Assembly: GCF_016888005.1 (NCBI RefSeq) | Contig: NZ_JAFDVE010000013.1 | Coordinates: 1 to 64,000, forward strand | Direction: 5' to 3' | DNA length: 64,000 nucleotides | Origin: Phycicoccus sp. CSK15P-2 | GTDB lineage: Bacteria > Actinomycetota > Actinomycetes > Actinomycetales > Dermatophilaceae | Part shown: piece by piece, positions 8,645 through 18,253 of the stretch | How the letters are laid out: every line of letters begins with the position of its first letter | How positions within the stretch are numbered: the stretch's first letter is position 1 | Made by a program: the position numbers and the translations under genes | Notes under the pieces: model-generated | The model's database searches: none | Told to the model about the DNA's origin: nothing | What the model saw: only the letters and a program-made list of their open reading frames with translations

Positions 8645-8653
8645 CTACTGTAG
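8645..8653. promoter_or_regulatory. Symmetric -10 shared by tRNA-Leu and GT11 gene
   Basis: CTACTGTAG reads TACTGT on the plus strand (8646-8651, 6 nt before the GTG at 8658) and TACAGT on the minus strand (8652-8647, about 13 nt before the tRNA-Leu 5' end). One AT-rich core can therefore serve both directions. Confidence 0.55.
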
Positions 8654-8657
8654 TGAC

Positions 8658-9536
8658 GTGCCGCTGGTGTCCGACGCGAAGGCCAGACTCCTCGGCCTCG
8701 TCCGCCGTGGCCCCCGGACCGTGCTGTGGACGCGCCCGGAGTACGGCCTGGGCAACCTGCTGTACCTCCTCATGCACGCCCATGCCCGGCGTGGCCGGGG
8801 TGAGGACGTGCTCGTGCGCTCCACACCGACGCTCGAACGGTGGCTGCCGCTCGTCCCGGCCGCGCAGGACCTCGTCGTCGCCCCCGGGGACGTCCGGCTC
8901 ACGGACCGGCGTGACGTCCATCCGCCCTTCAGGTGGGGTCGGGACTGGGCGGCGGACGAGCTCGACCGCTTCCAGTCCGACGTGCTCGCCGGGTCTCCGC
9001 TGCTCGACCCCGAGGGCACGACCGCGCTGGGTCCCGACGACGTCGTGGTCGTCGTGCGCCGGGGGGACTACTGGTCGGTGCCCGAGCACCGTGCCACGTA
9101 CGCGTTCGACACGGTCGCGTACGTCCGCGCGGCGATGGCCCTCCAGCGCGAGGTCGGCGGTCCCGTCCCGCGGGTGCACGTCGTGTCGGACGGGCCCCGC
9201 TGGTGCCGGGCGCACCTCGGCTGGCTCGAGGAGTCCGCCCGGCTGACGTTCGTCGACCCCGACCAGACGCCCCGGGCCCAGCTCGCGACCCTGGCCGGCG
9301 CGTCGCGGCTGGTCGTGACGAACACGACGTTCGGGTACTGGGGCGGCTACCTCGCGGGCCACCGGAGCGGGCGGCCGGAGCTCGTCGTCGCGCCGCGCTT
9401 CCACGCCCGGGGGCCGTCGTGGGGCTCGGTCGCGACCCAGCTCGACCCGCGGTGGACCGTGCTCGAGGAGATCCCCGGCGGATGGGACGAACCACCGCCC
9501 GACCCGTGGGACGCCGGCGACGACGCCCCGGCCTAG
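8658..9536 (+). CDS. GT11-like (alpha-1,2-fucosyltransferase family) glycosyltransferase
   Basis: 292 aa. It shows the GT11 motif I as VVRRGDYWSV and motif III as VTNTTFGYWGGYLAG, with VHVVSDGPRWC between; this pattern is known for GDP-fucose transferases. An N-terminal RRGPRTVLWTRPEYGLGNLL segment matches the paralogue at 13135, so the two are duplicates. GDP-6-deoxyhexose precursors could come from the gmd genes at 28-30 kb. GTG start is predicted leaderless. The stop shares CTAG with the convergent rdgB stop (4-bp overlap). Donor specificity is inference. Confidence 0.75.
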   Translation: MPLVSDAKARLLGLVRRGPRTVLWTRPEYGLGNLLYLLMHAHARRGRGEDVLVRSTPTLERWLPLVPAAQDLVVAPGDVRLTDRRDVHPPFRWGRDWAADELDRFQSDVLAGSPLLDPEGTTALGPDDVVVVVRRGDYWSVPEHRATYAFDTVAYVRAAMALQREVGGPVPRVHVVSDGPRWCRAHLGWLEESARLTFVDPDQTPRAQLATLAGASRLVVTNTTFGYWGGYLAGHRSGRPELVVAPRFHARGPSWGSVATQLDPRWTVLEEIPGGWDEPPPDPWDAGDDAPA

Positions 9537-10168
9537 GAGCCCAGCAGGGCGCGCAGCACCGGCTCGAGCGCCCGGAAGGCGTTGCCGCGGTGGCTGACCG
9601 CGTTCTTCTCCTCGTCGGTGTACTCGGCGAGCGTGCGGGTGTCCCCGGTGGGGACGAAGACGGGGTCGTACCCGAACCCGTTCGTACCGCGCGGCTGTCG
9701 GATGACCACCCCTTCGACGCGCCCCTCGACACCCTCGACCCGGCCGTCCGGCATCGCGACGACGGCTGCGCAGACGAAGGCCGCGGAGCGGTGCTCGTCC
9801 GGGACGTCGGCCACCTGCTCGAGGAGCAGGGAGAGGTTGGCGCGGTCGACCTCGGCCCGCGGTGCGCCCGCCCCGGCGTGCGAGCCCGACCAGCGGGCGG
9901 AGAACACCCCGGGCGAGCCACCCAGCACGTCCACCGCGAGGCCCGAGTCGTCGGCGACCGACGGCAGCCCCGTGGCCTCGGCGAGCGCGACGGCCTTGAG
10001 CCGGGCGTTGCCGAGGAAGGTGACCTCGGTCTCCGGCACGTCCGGGGCGCCCTCGACGTCCGCGGCCCCGACGATCTCCAGCCCGAGGTCGTCGACCAGG
10101 CCCGCGAGGATCTGCCGCAGCTCGTGGACCTTGTGCTCGTTGCGGGTCGCGAGGACGAGCCGGCTCAC
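9533..10168 (-). CDS. rdgB: Non-canonical purine NTP pyrophosphatase (RdgB/HAM1)
   Basis: 211 aa, normal length. Motifs: [16 protein letters not shown] near the N terminus, [18 protein letters not shown] and SHRGNAF. It hydrolyses ITP, dITP and XTP to monophosphates and protects nucleic acids from inosine. The GTG start overlaps the rph stop (GTGA), as in the conserved rph-rdgB pair. Confidence 0.95.
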   Translation of the reverse strand: MSRLVLATRNEHKVHELRQILAGLVDDLGLEIVGAADVEGAPDVPETEVTFLGNARLKAVALAEATGLPSVADDSGLAVDVLGGSPGVFSARWSGSHAGAGAPRAEVDRANLSLLLEQVADVPDEHRSAAFVCAAVVAMPDGRVEGVEGRVEGVVIRQPRGTNGFGYDPVFVPTGDTRTLAEYTDEEKNAVSHRGNAFRALEPVLRALLGS

Positions 10169-10911
10169 GGCACCCGCTCCCGCGCAGGGGCCGCCAAGGC
10201 CTCCTGCTGGCGGCCGGTCAGCTCGGCGCATCCGGCGGTCGCGAGGTCGAGCAGGCGCCCGAGGAGCTCGCGGTCGAACGGCACGCCCTCGGCGGTGCCC
10301 TGCACCTCGACGAAGCGGCCGTCGCCGGTCATGACGACGTTCATGTCGGTCTCGGCCGTGGAGTCCTCGGGGTAGTCGAGGTCGCACACGGGCTCGCCCG
10401 CGACGACACCGACGCTCACCGCGGCGACCGAACCCGTGAGCGGCTCCTTGCCGGCCTTGACGAGACCCCGTGCCTTGGCGTCGGCGACGGCGTCCGCGAG
10501 GGCCACGTAGGCGCCGGTGATCGCCGCCGTCCGGGTGCCGCCGTCGGCCTGGAGGACGTCGCAGTCGAGGACGATCGTGTTCTCCCCCAGCGCCGCGGTG
10601 TCGATGACGGCGCGCAGGCTGCGGCCGACGAGCCGGCTGATCTCGTGCGTGCGCCCCCCGACCTTGCCGCGCCGCGACTCGCGGTCGCTGCGGGTGTTCG
10701 TCGAGCGCGGGAGCATCTCGTACTCGGCGGTCACCCAGCCGGTGCCGCGGCCCTTGAGCCAGCGCGGGACCCCTTCGGTGAACGAGGCCGCGCACAGCAC
10801 CCGGGTGCGCCCGAACTCGACGAGCACGCTGCCCTCGGCGTGGTCGAGCCAGTTGCGGGTGATGCGCACCTCGCGCAGCGCGTCCGGGGTCCGTCCGTCG
10901 TGTCGTGTCAT
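10165..10911 (-). CDS. rph: Ribonuclease PH
   Basis: 248 aa phosphorolytic 3'-5' exoribonuclease for tRNA 3' trimming. [13 protein letters not shown] opens the protein, and [17 protein letters not shown] and [19 protein letters not shown] form the active-site region. TAGCCT at 10919-10924 ends 7 nt before the ATG, so a promoter internal to the murI-MBL-rph-rdgB string and a leaderless transcript are predicted. Confidence 0.96.
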   Translation of the reverse strand: MTRHDGRTPDALREVRITRNWLDHAEGSVLVEFGRTRVLCAASFTEGVPRWLKGRGTGWVTAEYEMLPRSTNTRSDRESRRGKVGGRTHEISRLVGRSLRAVIDTAALGENTIVLDCDVLQADGGTRTAAITGAYVALADAVADAKARGLVKAGKEPLTGSVAAVSVGVVAGEPVCDLDYPEDSTAETDMNVVMTGDGRFVEVQGTAEGVPFDRELLGRLLDLATAGCAELTGRQQEALAAPARERVP

Positions 10912-10947
10912 GCCCCGCAGGCTATCGGCGGGGGGTCGGGCGCGTGC

Positions 10948-12210
10948 TCAGGTGTCGGCGTGCTCCGGCGGCCACACGACGCGGAACCGCTCGAAGCACA
11001 CGTCGAGGCCGTCGGAGAACTCGACGCCGATCCGGGCGCAGGAGCGCCGGAAGTAGCGGTGGTGCGCCTCGAGCCAGGACGCCAGGCTCCGGTCACCCTC
11101 GCCCTCGTCCCACGCGAACCGCTCGTCGACGCTCGACAGCGGGCCGACCCTCAGCTCGGTCGTCCGCAGCACGAGCCGCGGCGCCCCGGACCCGTCGCAC
11201 ACGACCCAGTGCCCGCCGACCCGGGGCAGCGGCTCACCGGCGGCCACGAGCTCGGCGACCAGCCCGGCAGTGGCGCGCTTGGTCCCCCCGAGGACGTACG
11301 CGAGGAGGGCGTCGGCGAGCTCCGGCGAGTCCCCGAACCACTCGACCGGCGGGTCGCCCTCGACCGGGAGCCCCGGCGTCGCGGCCCGGTACGCGGCCCA
11401 CATCCCGCGGGCCGCCGAGCGGTCCAGGGGGTCCGCGTCCGCCCCGACCTCGTACCGGGCCCCCGCGGCCGCGAGCTCGACCCGGCCCGGCCAGACCTCG
11501 TCCGCCTCGGTGCGCGCGGCCTCGAGGTCGTTCCAGGCCGGGACGTGGGTGAGGACGAGGCGGCGCACCCCACCGGCCCGCACCGCGGCCTCGGCGGCAC
11601 GCCGCGCCGTGAGGTGGATGCCGCGCGTCTCGTCCCGTCCCTCCACGAACGCCGCGTCGAGCAGTGCGAGGTCCGCGCCGCGCAGCAGCGGGTCGAGGGC
11701 CGGACAGTCGTCGGTGTCCCCCGTGAACGCCAGGACCGCGCCGTCCGCCTCGACCCGGTAGCCGTAGGCCTCGACCGGGTGGTTCACCGGATGGGGCGTG
11801 ACGCGGAACGGCCCCACGGTGAACGTCGTCTCGGCCTGGACCGTCACGATGTCGAACTCGCTCTCCATCCCGCCGGGCTCCAGCCCGTGGTACATCAGCG
11901 CCAGCCGTTCGGCGGTGCCGGCCGGTCCGTGCACGGGCATCCGCCGCGGCAGGGGCCCGTCGGGACGGTAGCGCCGCGTCACGTAGAGGCCGAGGAGGTC
12001 GGCGCAGTGGTCGGGATGGAGGTGGCTGAGCACGACGGCGTCGAGGTCGGCGAGGTCGACGTGGGACTGGAGCGGCCCGAGCGCCCCGCTGCCCAGGTCG
12101 AGCAGGAGGTTCCAGGTCCGCCCCTCGTGCTCGGTCTGGACGAGGTAGGACGAGGCGGCGGACCCCGGCCCGGCGAACGAGCCCGAGCAGCCGACGACGG
12201 TGAGCCTCAT
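10948..12210 (-). CDS. MBL-fold hydrolase fused to an ASCH domain
   Basis: 420 aa. Residues 1-265 are a metallo-beta-lactamase-fold hydrolase with [10 protein letters not shown] (HxHxDH), [18 protein letters not shown] and a final VLTHVPAW. The domain matches the actinobacterial Rv1339 type between murI and rph, which in mycobacteria is reported as an atypical cAMP phosphodiesterase. Residues 270-420 look like a separate ASCH protein: [36 protein letters not shown] and a C-terminal [12 protein letters not shown] domains bind RNA or nucleotides. The ATG overlaps the murI stop (ATGA). The fusion is unusual; no internal start or stop separates the parts. Confidence 0.82.
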   Translation of the reverse strand: MRLTVVGCSGSFAGPGSAASSYLVQTEHEGRTWNLLLDLGSGALGPLQSHVDLADLDAVVLSHLHPDHCADLLGLYVTRRYRPDGPLPRRMPVHGPAGTAERLALMYHGLEPGGMESEFDIVTVQAETTFTVGPFRVTPHPVNHPVEAYGYRVEADGAVLAFTGDTDDCPALDPLLRGADLALLDAAFVEGRDETRGIHLTARRAAEAAVRAGGVRRLVLTHVPAWNDLEAARTEADEVWPGRVELAAAGARYEVGADADPLDRSAARGMWAAYRAATPGLPVEGDPPVEWFGDSPELADALLAYVLGGTKRATAGLVAELVAAGEPLPRVGGHWVVCDGSGAPRLVLRTTELRVGPLSSVDERFAWDEGEGDRSLASWLEAHHRYFRRSCARIGVEFSDGLDVCFERFRVVWPPEHADT

Positions 12211-13034
12211 CCGATGCCCGCCTTGACGACGACCGGTGGCGAGGTGAACACCGGCTCGACCGAGGACCCGACCCCGAGGAAGCGGACGGCCAGGCGGCGG
12301 AACTCCTCGGTGTCTCCCGTCGTCGTGAACCCGTGCCCCGGTTCCGGCAGGCCGTCGGGGCGCAGCAGGTCGTGGTCGGCCAACACGCGGTAGACGTCCT
12401 TGGCCGTCTCCTCCGCCGACGACACGAGCGTGACGTCGTCCCCCATGACGTAGGAGATGACGCCGGTGAGCAGCGGATAGTGCGTGCAGCCGAGGACGAC
12501 GGTGTCGACGTCCCGCGCCCGCAGCGGGTCGAGGTACTCGTGCGCGACGCCGACGAGCTCGGCCCCACCCGTGACCCCGGCCTCGACGAACTCGACGAAG
12601 CGCGGGCACGGCGTGCTCGTCACGTCGAGGTGGGGAGCGGCCGCGAAGGCGTCGAGGTAGGCACCCGACTGGTGCGTCCCGCGGGTGGAGATGACCGCCA
12701 CCCGGCCGGTGCGGGTGGCCGCGGCCGCACGGCGCACCGCGGGGCGGATGACCTCGACCACCGGCACGTCGTACCGCTCGCGGGCGTCGTGCAGCACGGC
12801 GGCGCTGGCGGTGTTGCAGGCGATGACCAACACCTTCACCCCGTGGTCGACGAGGCGGTCGAGGCACTGCAGCGCGAACTCCCGGGTCTGCGCGATGGGC
12901 CGGGGCCCGTAGGGCGCCCGGGCCGTGTCACCGAAGTACGCCACCGACTCGTGGGGCAGCTGGTCGAGGATCGCCCGCATGACGGTCAGGCCGCCGTAGC
13001 CGGAGTCGAAGACCCCGATGGGTGAGTCGGTCAC
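12207..13034 (-). CDS. murI: Glutamate racemase
   Basis: 275 aa cofactor-independent racemase making D-glutamate for peptidoglycan. Seen: [24 protein letters not shown], the catalytic Cys in [14 protein letters not shown] and the second Cys/His in [10 protein letters not shown]. The GTG at 13034 is chosen because homology starts at [10 protein letters not shown] and TACCGT (13041-13046) ends 6 nt upstream; a longer frame up to 13238 would overlap the opposite gene. First gene of the murI-MBL-rph-rdgB string. Confidence 0.95.
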   Translation of the reverse strand: MTDSPIGVFDSGYGGLTVMRAILDQLPHESVAYFGDTARAPYGPRPIAQTREFALQCLDRLVDHGVKVLVIACNTASAAVLHDARERYDVPVVEVIRPAVRRAAAATRTGRVAVISTRGTHQSGAYLDAFAAAPHLDVTSTPCPRFVEFVEAGVTGGAELVGVAHEYLDPLRARDVDTVVLGCTHYPLLTGVISYVMGDDVTLVSSAEETAKDVYRVLADHDLLRPDGLPEPGHGFTTTGDTEEFRRLAVRFLGVGSSVEPVFTSPPVVVKAGIG

Positions 13035-13134
13035 GTGCCAACGGTAGGACAGGCTGCGGACGCACCCGCTCGGCCACGCGGGGTCGTCTCCGTCACGTCC
13101 ACGGTCGGGGCCGGTGCCGTGACACGATGAGGTC

Positions 13135-13965
13135 GTGCTCCGGTCAGCCCTGTACGGCGCGAAGTCGCGCGCGCTGTCCCTGGTGCGCCGGGGAGGCCGG
13201 ACCGTGCTCTGGGCCCCGGACTGGATGGGCTTCGGCAACTGGGCCTACCTGTGGCTGTGGGCCGACATCGGCCGCCGGGACGGGGAGGACCGGATGGTCC
13301 TGCGCCAGCCGGGGATGGACCGCTGGCTCACCGCGTTCCCGACCCTGCGCGAGCTGACGGTCGACCGGAGCGCCGTGCGCTTCACCGACGGCCGGCACAC
13401 CGAGCTCTTCGGGCACGGCATCCACGGCGAGAGCTTCACCGCCGACCAGCTGGCCCGCTTCGTCGAGGACCGCCTCCTGGACGCGGTGCGCTCCGGCCCG
13501 GCCACCGAGCCGGGCCTCGTCGCCGTGAACGTCCGTCGCGGTGACTACTACAGCAACCCCGCCTTCCGGGCCGAGTTCGGCTTCGACCAGGTGTCGTACG
13601 TGCTCGAGGCCGTCGACCGGCTCCAGGACCCCGTCGACGGCTTCCTCGTCGTGTCCGACGACCCGCAGTGGTGCACCGAGCACCTGGAGCGGCTCGGCCG
13701 CCGGGCGCCGCTGCGCTTCGTCACCGAGCGGGACCCGCTCGCCGACTTCCGTGCGGTGGCCACCGCACGGCGGGCGGTCCTGACGAACTCGACCTTCTCG
13801 TACTGGGCCGGGTACACCGCGACGGTCCACTCCGGCGGTGCTGCCCGGATCGTCGCACCGTCGTTCTTCAGCAGGGTGCAGAACGCGGGGCGCGCCTGGC
13901 ACCTCGACCCCTCCTGGGACGTCGTCGAGGTCGACCCCGGCCCGCCGGACACGGACTCCGGATGA
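13135..13965 (+). CDS. GT11-like glycosyltransferase (paralogue of the 8658 gene)
   Basis: 276 aa. GT11 motifs: [25 protein letters not shown] and [14 protein letters not shown]. The N terminus ([19 protein letters not shown]) matches the paralogue 4.5 kb upstream. A predicted fucosyl- or 6-deoxyhexosyltransferase of the surface glycan. GTG start with CACGAT (13123-13128) 6 nt upstream, suggesting leaderless translation. The stop overlaps the ATG of the next GT2 (ATGA). First gene of the polysaccharide island after murI. Confidence 0.75.
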   Translation: MLRSALYGAKSRALSLVRRGGRTVLWAPDWMGFGNWAYLWLWADIGRRDGEDRMVLRQPGMDRWLTAFPTLRELTVDRSAVRFTDGRHTELFGHGIHGESFTADQLARFVEDRLLDAVRSGPATEPGLVAVNVRRGDYYSNPAFRAEFGFDQVSYVLEAVDRLQDPVDGFLVVSDDPQWCTEHLERLGRRAPLRFVTERDPLADFRAVATARRAVLTNSTFSYWAGYTATVHSGGAARIVAPSFFSRVQNAGRAWHLDPSWDVVEVDPGPPDTDSG

Positions 13966-14915
13966 CGGCCGTCCGACGGTTCAGGGAGTCCCTCGGGCAG
14001 GTGTCGTGGACCGCACGCCGCTACCCACCGAGCCGGATCCGGGTCCAGGCCGAGGTCGTCCGCCGGATGGACCTCCCCCGCCTTCCGTCACGGCGCACGG
14101 CCGGGCCGACGTGGGCCGTCGGCGTGGTGCGCGACGAGGCCGACGTCATCGAGGTGACGGTGCGTCACCTGCTCGGCCAGGACGTCGAGCACGTGCTCCT
14201 CGCGGACAACGGGTCACGTGACGGCACCCTCGAGCTGCTGCAGGACCTCGCGGCCGGCGACCCCCGGGTCCTCGTCGCCCACGACCGGCACCCGGCGCAC
14301 CACCAGGCCGAGAAGGTCACCTACCTGGCCCACCTCGCCTGGCGGCACGGCGCGCGCTGGGTCGTGCCCGTCGACGCCGACGAGCTCCACTTCGCGCAGG
14401 GGCGCACGGTCGGCGCGTTCCTCGCGACCCAGGACGTCGGCGTCGTCCGTGCCCGGTTCCACCACATGGTCCTCACCGAGCCCGGAGTGCCCCTGACCGC
14501 CGGCTCCGAGTTCGTGCTCGACAGCACCCCGAGCGACCCGGGGAAGGTCGTCGCGCGCTCCCATCCCCTGCTCGAGATCGGACCCGGCAACCACACCGCC
14601 GCCCGGGTCGGCGGTGTGGCGGACGGGCTGTTCATCGCGCACGCCATCTACCGGTCGCCGGAGCAGCTCGCCCGCAAGGTCCGGCAGGGCTTCGACGCCA
14701 TCATGGCCGGCACCGGCCGGTGGGCCGGGACGCACTGGGAGAAGGGGGCCCGGCTCGACGACGACCAGGTCGCCGACGCCTGGCGGAACCTGGCCGCCGG
14801 CCGCCCCGAGCCCCGGCTCGACTTCGCGGCGGCCGGGCCGATGGTGCGGGTCGCACCCCTCGCCTGGCGGACCTGGGACCCGGAGGGACAGGTGCCCGGG
14901 AGCGGCCCGGCCTAG
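13962..14915 (+). CDS. Glycosyltransferase family 2 (Glyco_tranf_2_4-like)
   Basis: 317 aa. WAVGVVRDEADVIEVTVRHL opens the catalytic domain, LLADNGSRDGTLELL is the nucleotide-binding segment, and VVPVDADELHF carries the DADE metal motif typical of this clade. A conserved tail IYRSPEQLARKVRQG is shared with the gene at 19089, so these are paralogues. Translationally coupled to the preceding GT11. Its stop shares CTAG with the convergent methyltransferase. Confidence 0.83.
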   Translation: MTAVRRFRESLGQVSWTARRYPPSRIRVQAEVVRRMDLPRLPSRRTAGPTWAVGVVRDEADVIEVTVRHLLGQDVEHVLLADNGSRDGTLELLQDLAAGDPRVLVAHDRHPAHHQAEKVTYLAHLAWRHGARWVVPVDADELHFAQGRTVGAFLATQDVGVVRARFHHMVLTEPGVPLTAGSEFVLDSTPSDPGKVVARSHPLLEIGPGNHTAARVGGVADGLFIAHAIYRSPEQLARKVRQGFDAIMAGTGRWAGTHWEKGARLDDDQVADAWRNLAAGRPEPRLDFAAAGPMVRVAPLAWRTWDPEGQVPGSGPA

Positions 14916-15586
14916 AGCTCGAAGACGGCGCCTTCCGAGCCCCCACGGCCCGGGGAGCCGACGATGACGACCTGCATCCACCTCGACGTGCCGACGACCC
15001 GGGAGAGCCACCGTCGCCGCCGCCACGGGTCCCAGGTGAAGCAGCTCTTGACGCCGGCGACGCGGGAGACGTCGAACCCGGCGCGGATGAACATGTCCGT
15101 CGCGGTCTTCCACGTGAAGAAGCGCAGATGGGTGCGGTCCAGGACGCCGGTGTCGACGTAGTCGAAGCGTGCGTGTCGGGCGAGGTCCCACAGCACCGGG
15201 AGGTACTGGACGTTCGGGATGGACGCCACGACGTGCCCGTCCGGGCCCACGAGGTCACGTGCCGCCGCCAGCGCCGTCCAGGGGTCGACCATGTGCTCGA
15301 GCACGTCGTTGAAGACGACGAGGTCGAAGCCGCCCTCGGGGACGTCGTCCGGGAAGAGCCCCTGGACGACCTCCGAGTAGGACCCGCTCGCGCGCGCCAG
15401 GGCCACCCCCTCTGGGTGCGGCTCGAGCCCCACCACGTGCACGGCGTCCCCGTACCGGCGTCTCAGCGTGCGGCCGAACCCACCCGCACCGCAGCCGGCG
15501 TCGAGCACCCGGGTGACACCGGCGGGCAGGAACGGCTCCACCTCGGCCCGGTCGTCGTCCTCGTACACGAAGTCGTCGTGGGACAT
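14912..15586 (-). CDS. SAM-dependent class I methyltransferase
   Basis: 224 aa. Motif I VLDAGCGAGGFGRTL, then VVGLEPHPEGVALA, and FDLVVFNDVLEHMVDP (motif II). This is the Methyltransf_23 type often found in O-antigen loci, where it modifies sugars. TAGGGT at 15593-15598 ends 6 nt before the ATG, so it may have its own leaderless promoter overlapping the end of the RgpF-type gene. The acceptor is unknown. Confidence 0.83.
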   Translation of the reverse strand: MSHDDFVYEDDDRAEVEPFLPAGVTRVLDAGCGAGGFGRTLRRRYGDAVHVVGLEPHPEGVALARASGSYSEVVQGLFPDDVPEGGFDLVVFNDVLEHMVDPWTALAAARDLVGPDGHVVASIPNVQYLPVLWDLARHARFDYVDTGVLDRTHLRFFTWKTATDMFIRAGFDVSRVAGVKSCFTWDPWRRRRWLSRVVGTSRWMQVVIVGSPGRGGSEGAVFEL

Positions 15587-15590
15587 GCGG

Positions 15591-16466
15591 TCACCCTAGG
15601 CCCGGTCGGCGCTCGGGCCGGAACCATTCGGGCTCGGTCGTGGAGCGCGCGGGCTGCGGCCCGAGCGAGGACACCGTCATCGACCATGCCCGCCCGGCCA
15701 GCTGGGCCCGCAGGCCCAGCACCCGTTCCAGGGCGTGGGCAGGCGTCCCGTCGATGAGCCCCTGCTCCCGTCGGAGCTCCTGGCCCCGCGGACGGGGGAC
15801 GGCGAGGGCCTCGTCCACGGACAGCCACATCATCGTCCCGGCGAAGAACCCGTGCTCCGCCGGGCGGGCCAGCACCCGCCCGGCCTCCGGGCCGACGGCC
15901 CTGCGTACGTACCGCTCGACGAGCGGACGGTTCCCCTCGAGCGCCACCGTCAGCGGGTAGTAGTGCGAGCGGGGCCCGACGACGTCGGCCCGGCCCCCGC
16001 GGACGACCTCGACCGCCTCGGCCCGGCGCGGGCCGAGGAGCTCCTCGAGGGTCGTGGCCAGCCAGGACGCCCCGATCGTGCTGTGCTCCGACCGCTTGGT
16101 GTGCACCTTGAGCACCGCGCGCACCCCCGCGCGACGCAGGCTGGGGGCCACGTGCAGGAAGGGGACGACGTCGCGCCCGCGGTTGGGCACCTCGACGACG
16201 AGCCCGTCGTGCTCGAGGGCGCGCCGCTGGGCGTCGGTGAGCGGCGCACCGTCCGGGACGGTGAGGACGACCGGGCCGCCCTCGACCGCCCCGAGCACGC
16301 GGTCCCGCATCTGCAGCCACTCGTCGGCGTACCAGACGTGCGCGACCGCGGCCACGTCTCCCGGGCATCCCCGGAGGCGGTGGTCCAGCCGTCGACGGGA
16401 CCGGACGTAGCCGGCGTCGAGCCGCAGCCCTGCGAGGGTACGGCGCAGCCGCACGGTCGCGGTCAC
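15591..16466 (-). CDS. RgpF-like (rhamnan synthesis F domain) glycan protein
   Basis: 291 aa. AHVWYADEWLQM, VVEVPNRGRDVVPFLHV and VLKVHTKRSEHS form the signature of the rhamnan synthesis protein F domain, seen in rhamnose-rich polysaccharide loci. In streptococci RgpF transfers rhamnose; activity here is inference. The GTG start overlaps the ABC transporter stop (GTGA). Confidence 0.75.
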   Translation of the reverse strand: MTATVRLRRTLAGLRLDAGYVRSRRRLDHRLRGCPGDVAAVAHVWYADEWLQMRDRVLGAVEGGPVVLTVPDGAPLTDAQRRALEHDGLVVEVPNRGRDVVPFLHVAPSLRRAGVRAVLKVHTKRSEHSTIGASWLATTLEELLGPRRAEAVEVVRGGRADVVGPRSHYYPLTVALEGNRPLVERYVRRAVGPEAGRVLARPAEHGFFAGTMMWLSVDEALAVPRPRGQELRREQGLIDGTPAHALERVLGLRAQLAGRAWSMTVSSLGPQPARSTTEPEWFRPERRPGLG

Positions 16467-18253
16467 CGGCCCGGGCCGTCCAGCGAGCCGAGCTCGACCA
16501 TCCGCGCGAAGGTCTCGCTGGCTGCCACGACCTCGTCGAACGTGCCGCTCGCGGCCACCCGCCCGCCCTCGAGGAAGAGGATCTGGTCGCACCGCCGGAC
16601 CGTGGAGAGCCGATGGGCCACGACGACGGACGTCACCTCCCCCTCGGCCCGCGCCAGCGCCGACGTGACCGCGTGCTCCGTGACGTTGTCCAGGGCGGAC
16701 GTCGCCTCGTCCAGGACGAGCACGCTCGGCCGGTGGTAGAGGGCTCGGGCGATGCCGATCCGCTGCTGCTGGCCCCCGGAGAGCCCGACCCCCCGCTCCC
16801 CGACCTCGACGTCGAGACCCCGCTCGGCGATGAGGTCGTCCAGCTCCGCGCGGTGCACCGCGTCCAGCAGCCGGTCGTCGTCGCCACGGCCCTCGTCGAA
16901 GACGATGTTGGCGCGCAGGCTGCCGTCGAAGGCGTAGACGAGCTGGGGCACGAGCCCGATCCCGAGCTGCCATGCCCGCAGCTCCTCGCCCAGCGGTCGC
17001 CCCCCGACCAGGATCCGGCCCGACGTCGGCGTCAGCAGCCCCAGCAGGAGGTTGACGAGGGTCGTCTTGCCGGAGCCGCTCGGGCCGACGATGCCCACCG
17101 ACGTCCCCCGGGGGATCGTCGCGGACACGTCGCGCAGCACCGGTCGCTCGGCACCGGGGTAGGTGAACCCCACCGACTCCAGGACGATGTCCCCCCCGAA
17201 CGCCGCCCTCGCGTCGGCACCGGCCTCCTCGGCCTCGTCCGTGGCGTACCGGGGCAGGTCGTCGCGGACGAGGCGGTACCCGAACAGCCCCGACCGCACC
17301 AGGGTGACCGCGGAGATCAGGCGGACGACGCTGGGGAGCACCCGGAAGCCGGCACCGACGAAGAGCGTGAGGCTCGTCGCGACGTCCGCGGAGCCGCCGG
17401 CGACGAAGGTCGCACCGGCGAGGAGCGCGATGCCCACGACGAACGCGAGCTCGAGGGCGTACTTCGGCGCCTCGGAGAGGAAGGCGATGTGGCGGCTCGC
17501 GCCCACCACCTCGTGCTGCGAGCGCGAGTAGCGGCGGACGAAGACCTCGCTGTTGTGGCGTACCGCGATCTCCTTGACCCCGCCGAGGGAGTGCAGCGCG
17601 GCGCGGAACCCCACGAGGCCCGACTCGAGCCGCCGTTCGCCCGCACGCAGCGCGCGCCGTCCGGTGAGCCGGGTCAGGACGAACGAGACGAGACCGACGT
17701 AGACGATGGCGATCACCGACGGGACGGGCGCGGTGACGAGCAGCACCACGGCCATGCCGAGGATCGTGAGGACCTCGGCCACGATCGCCAGGGACCCCCC
17801 GACGACGTTGGAGTACGTCTGGGAGACACCGTCCCCCAGACGGCGGAGGAGCTCGGACGTGGGACGCTCGAGGTGCATCTCGTACGGCGCCCTGAGGTAC
17901 CCCCGGAGCAGCATCGTGGAGGAGCGGGCAGCCTCGGAGGCGAGGAAGCCCAGCTGCCACCACCGCACCGTGAGCGTCAGCGCACTCTTGACGGCGAAGG
18001 CGAGCACGATGCCGACGCCCAGCACCGCGAGCAGACGTTCGTCCGACGCATCCCGACCGACGACGTCGGTGACGTACCCGAGGGCACCGCTGTCCCGGGG
18101 GGCGCCGGTGAGGACCTGCATGAACGGCACGAGTGCGGCCACCGCCGCGATGTCGAGCAGCGCCATGGCCACGCTGCCGAGGACCGAGACGACGAGCCGC
18201 CGCTTGATCGAAGGCCTGAGGAGGCTCACGGCCTCCCGGACGTCGCCGATCAC
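16463..18253 (-). CDS. ABC transporter, fused permease and ATPase (MsbA/PglK type)
   Basis: 596 aa half-transporter. A six-helix exporter domain (residues 1-330) is followed by an ATPase domain with GPSGSGKTT (Walker A), GLSGGQQQRIGIARAL (signature), VLVLDEATSALD (Walker B) and VVAHRLSTV (H-loop). The position among glycosyltransferases, and the absence of Wzx, suggest it flips lipid-linked glycan; that is inference. GTG start coupled (GTGA) to the upstream gene. Confidence 0.88.
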   Translation of the reverse strand: MIGDVREAVSLLRPSIKRRLVVSVLGSVAMALLDIAAVAALVPFMQVLTGAPRDSGALGYVTDVVGRDASDERLLAVLGVGIVLAFAVKSALTLTVRWWQLGFLASEAARSSTMLLRGYLRAPYEMHLERPTSELLRRLGDGVSQTYSNVVGGSLAIVAEVLTILGMAVVLLVTAPVPSVIAIVYVGLVSFVLTRLTGRRALRAGERRLESGLVGFRAALHSLGGVKEIAVRHNSEVFVRRYSRSQHEVVGASRHIAFLSEAPKYALELAFVVGIALLAGATFVAGGSADVATSLTLFVGAGFRVLPSVVRLISAVTLVRSGLFGYRLVRDDLPRYATDEAEEAGADARAAFGGDIVLESVGFTYPGAERPVLRDVSATIPRGTSVGIVGPSGSGKTTLVNLLLGLLTPTSGRILVGGRPLGEELRAWQLGIGLVPQLVYAFDGSLRANIVFDEGRGDDDRLLDAVHRAELDDLIAERGLDVEVGERGVGLSGGQQQRIGIARALYHRPSVLVLDEATSALDNVTEHAVTSALARAEGEVTSVVVAHRLSTVRRCDQILFLEGGRVAASGTFDEVVAASETFARMVELGSLDGPGR

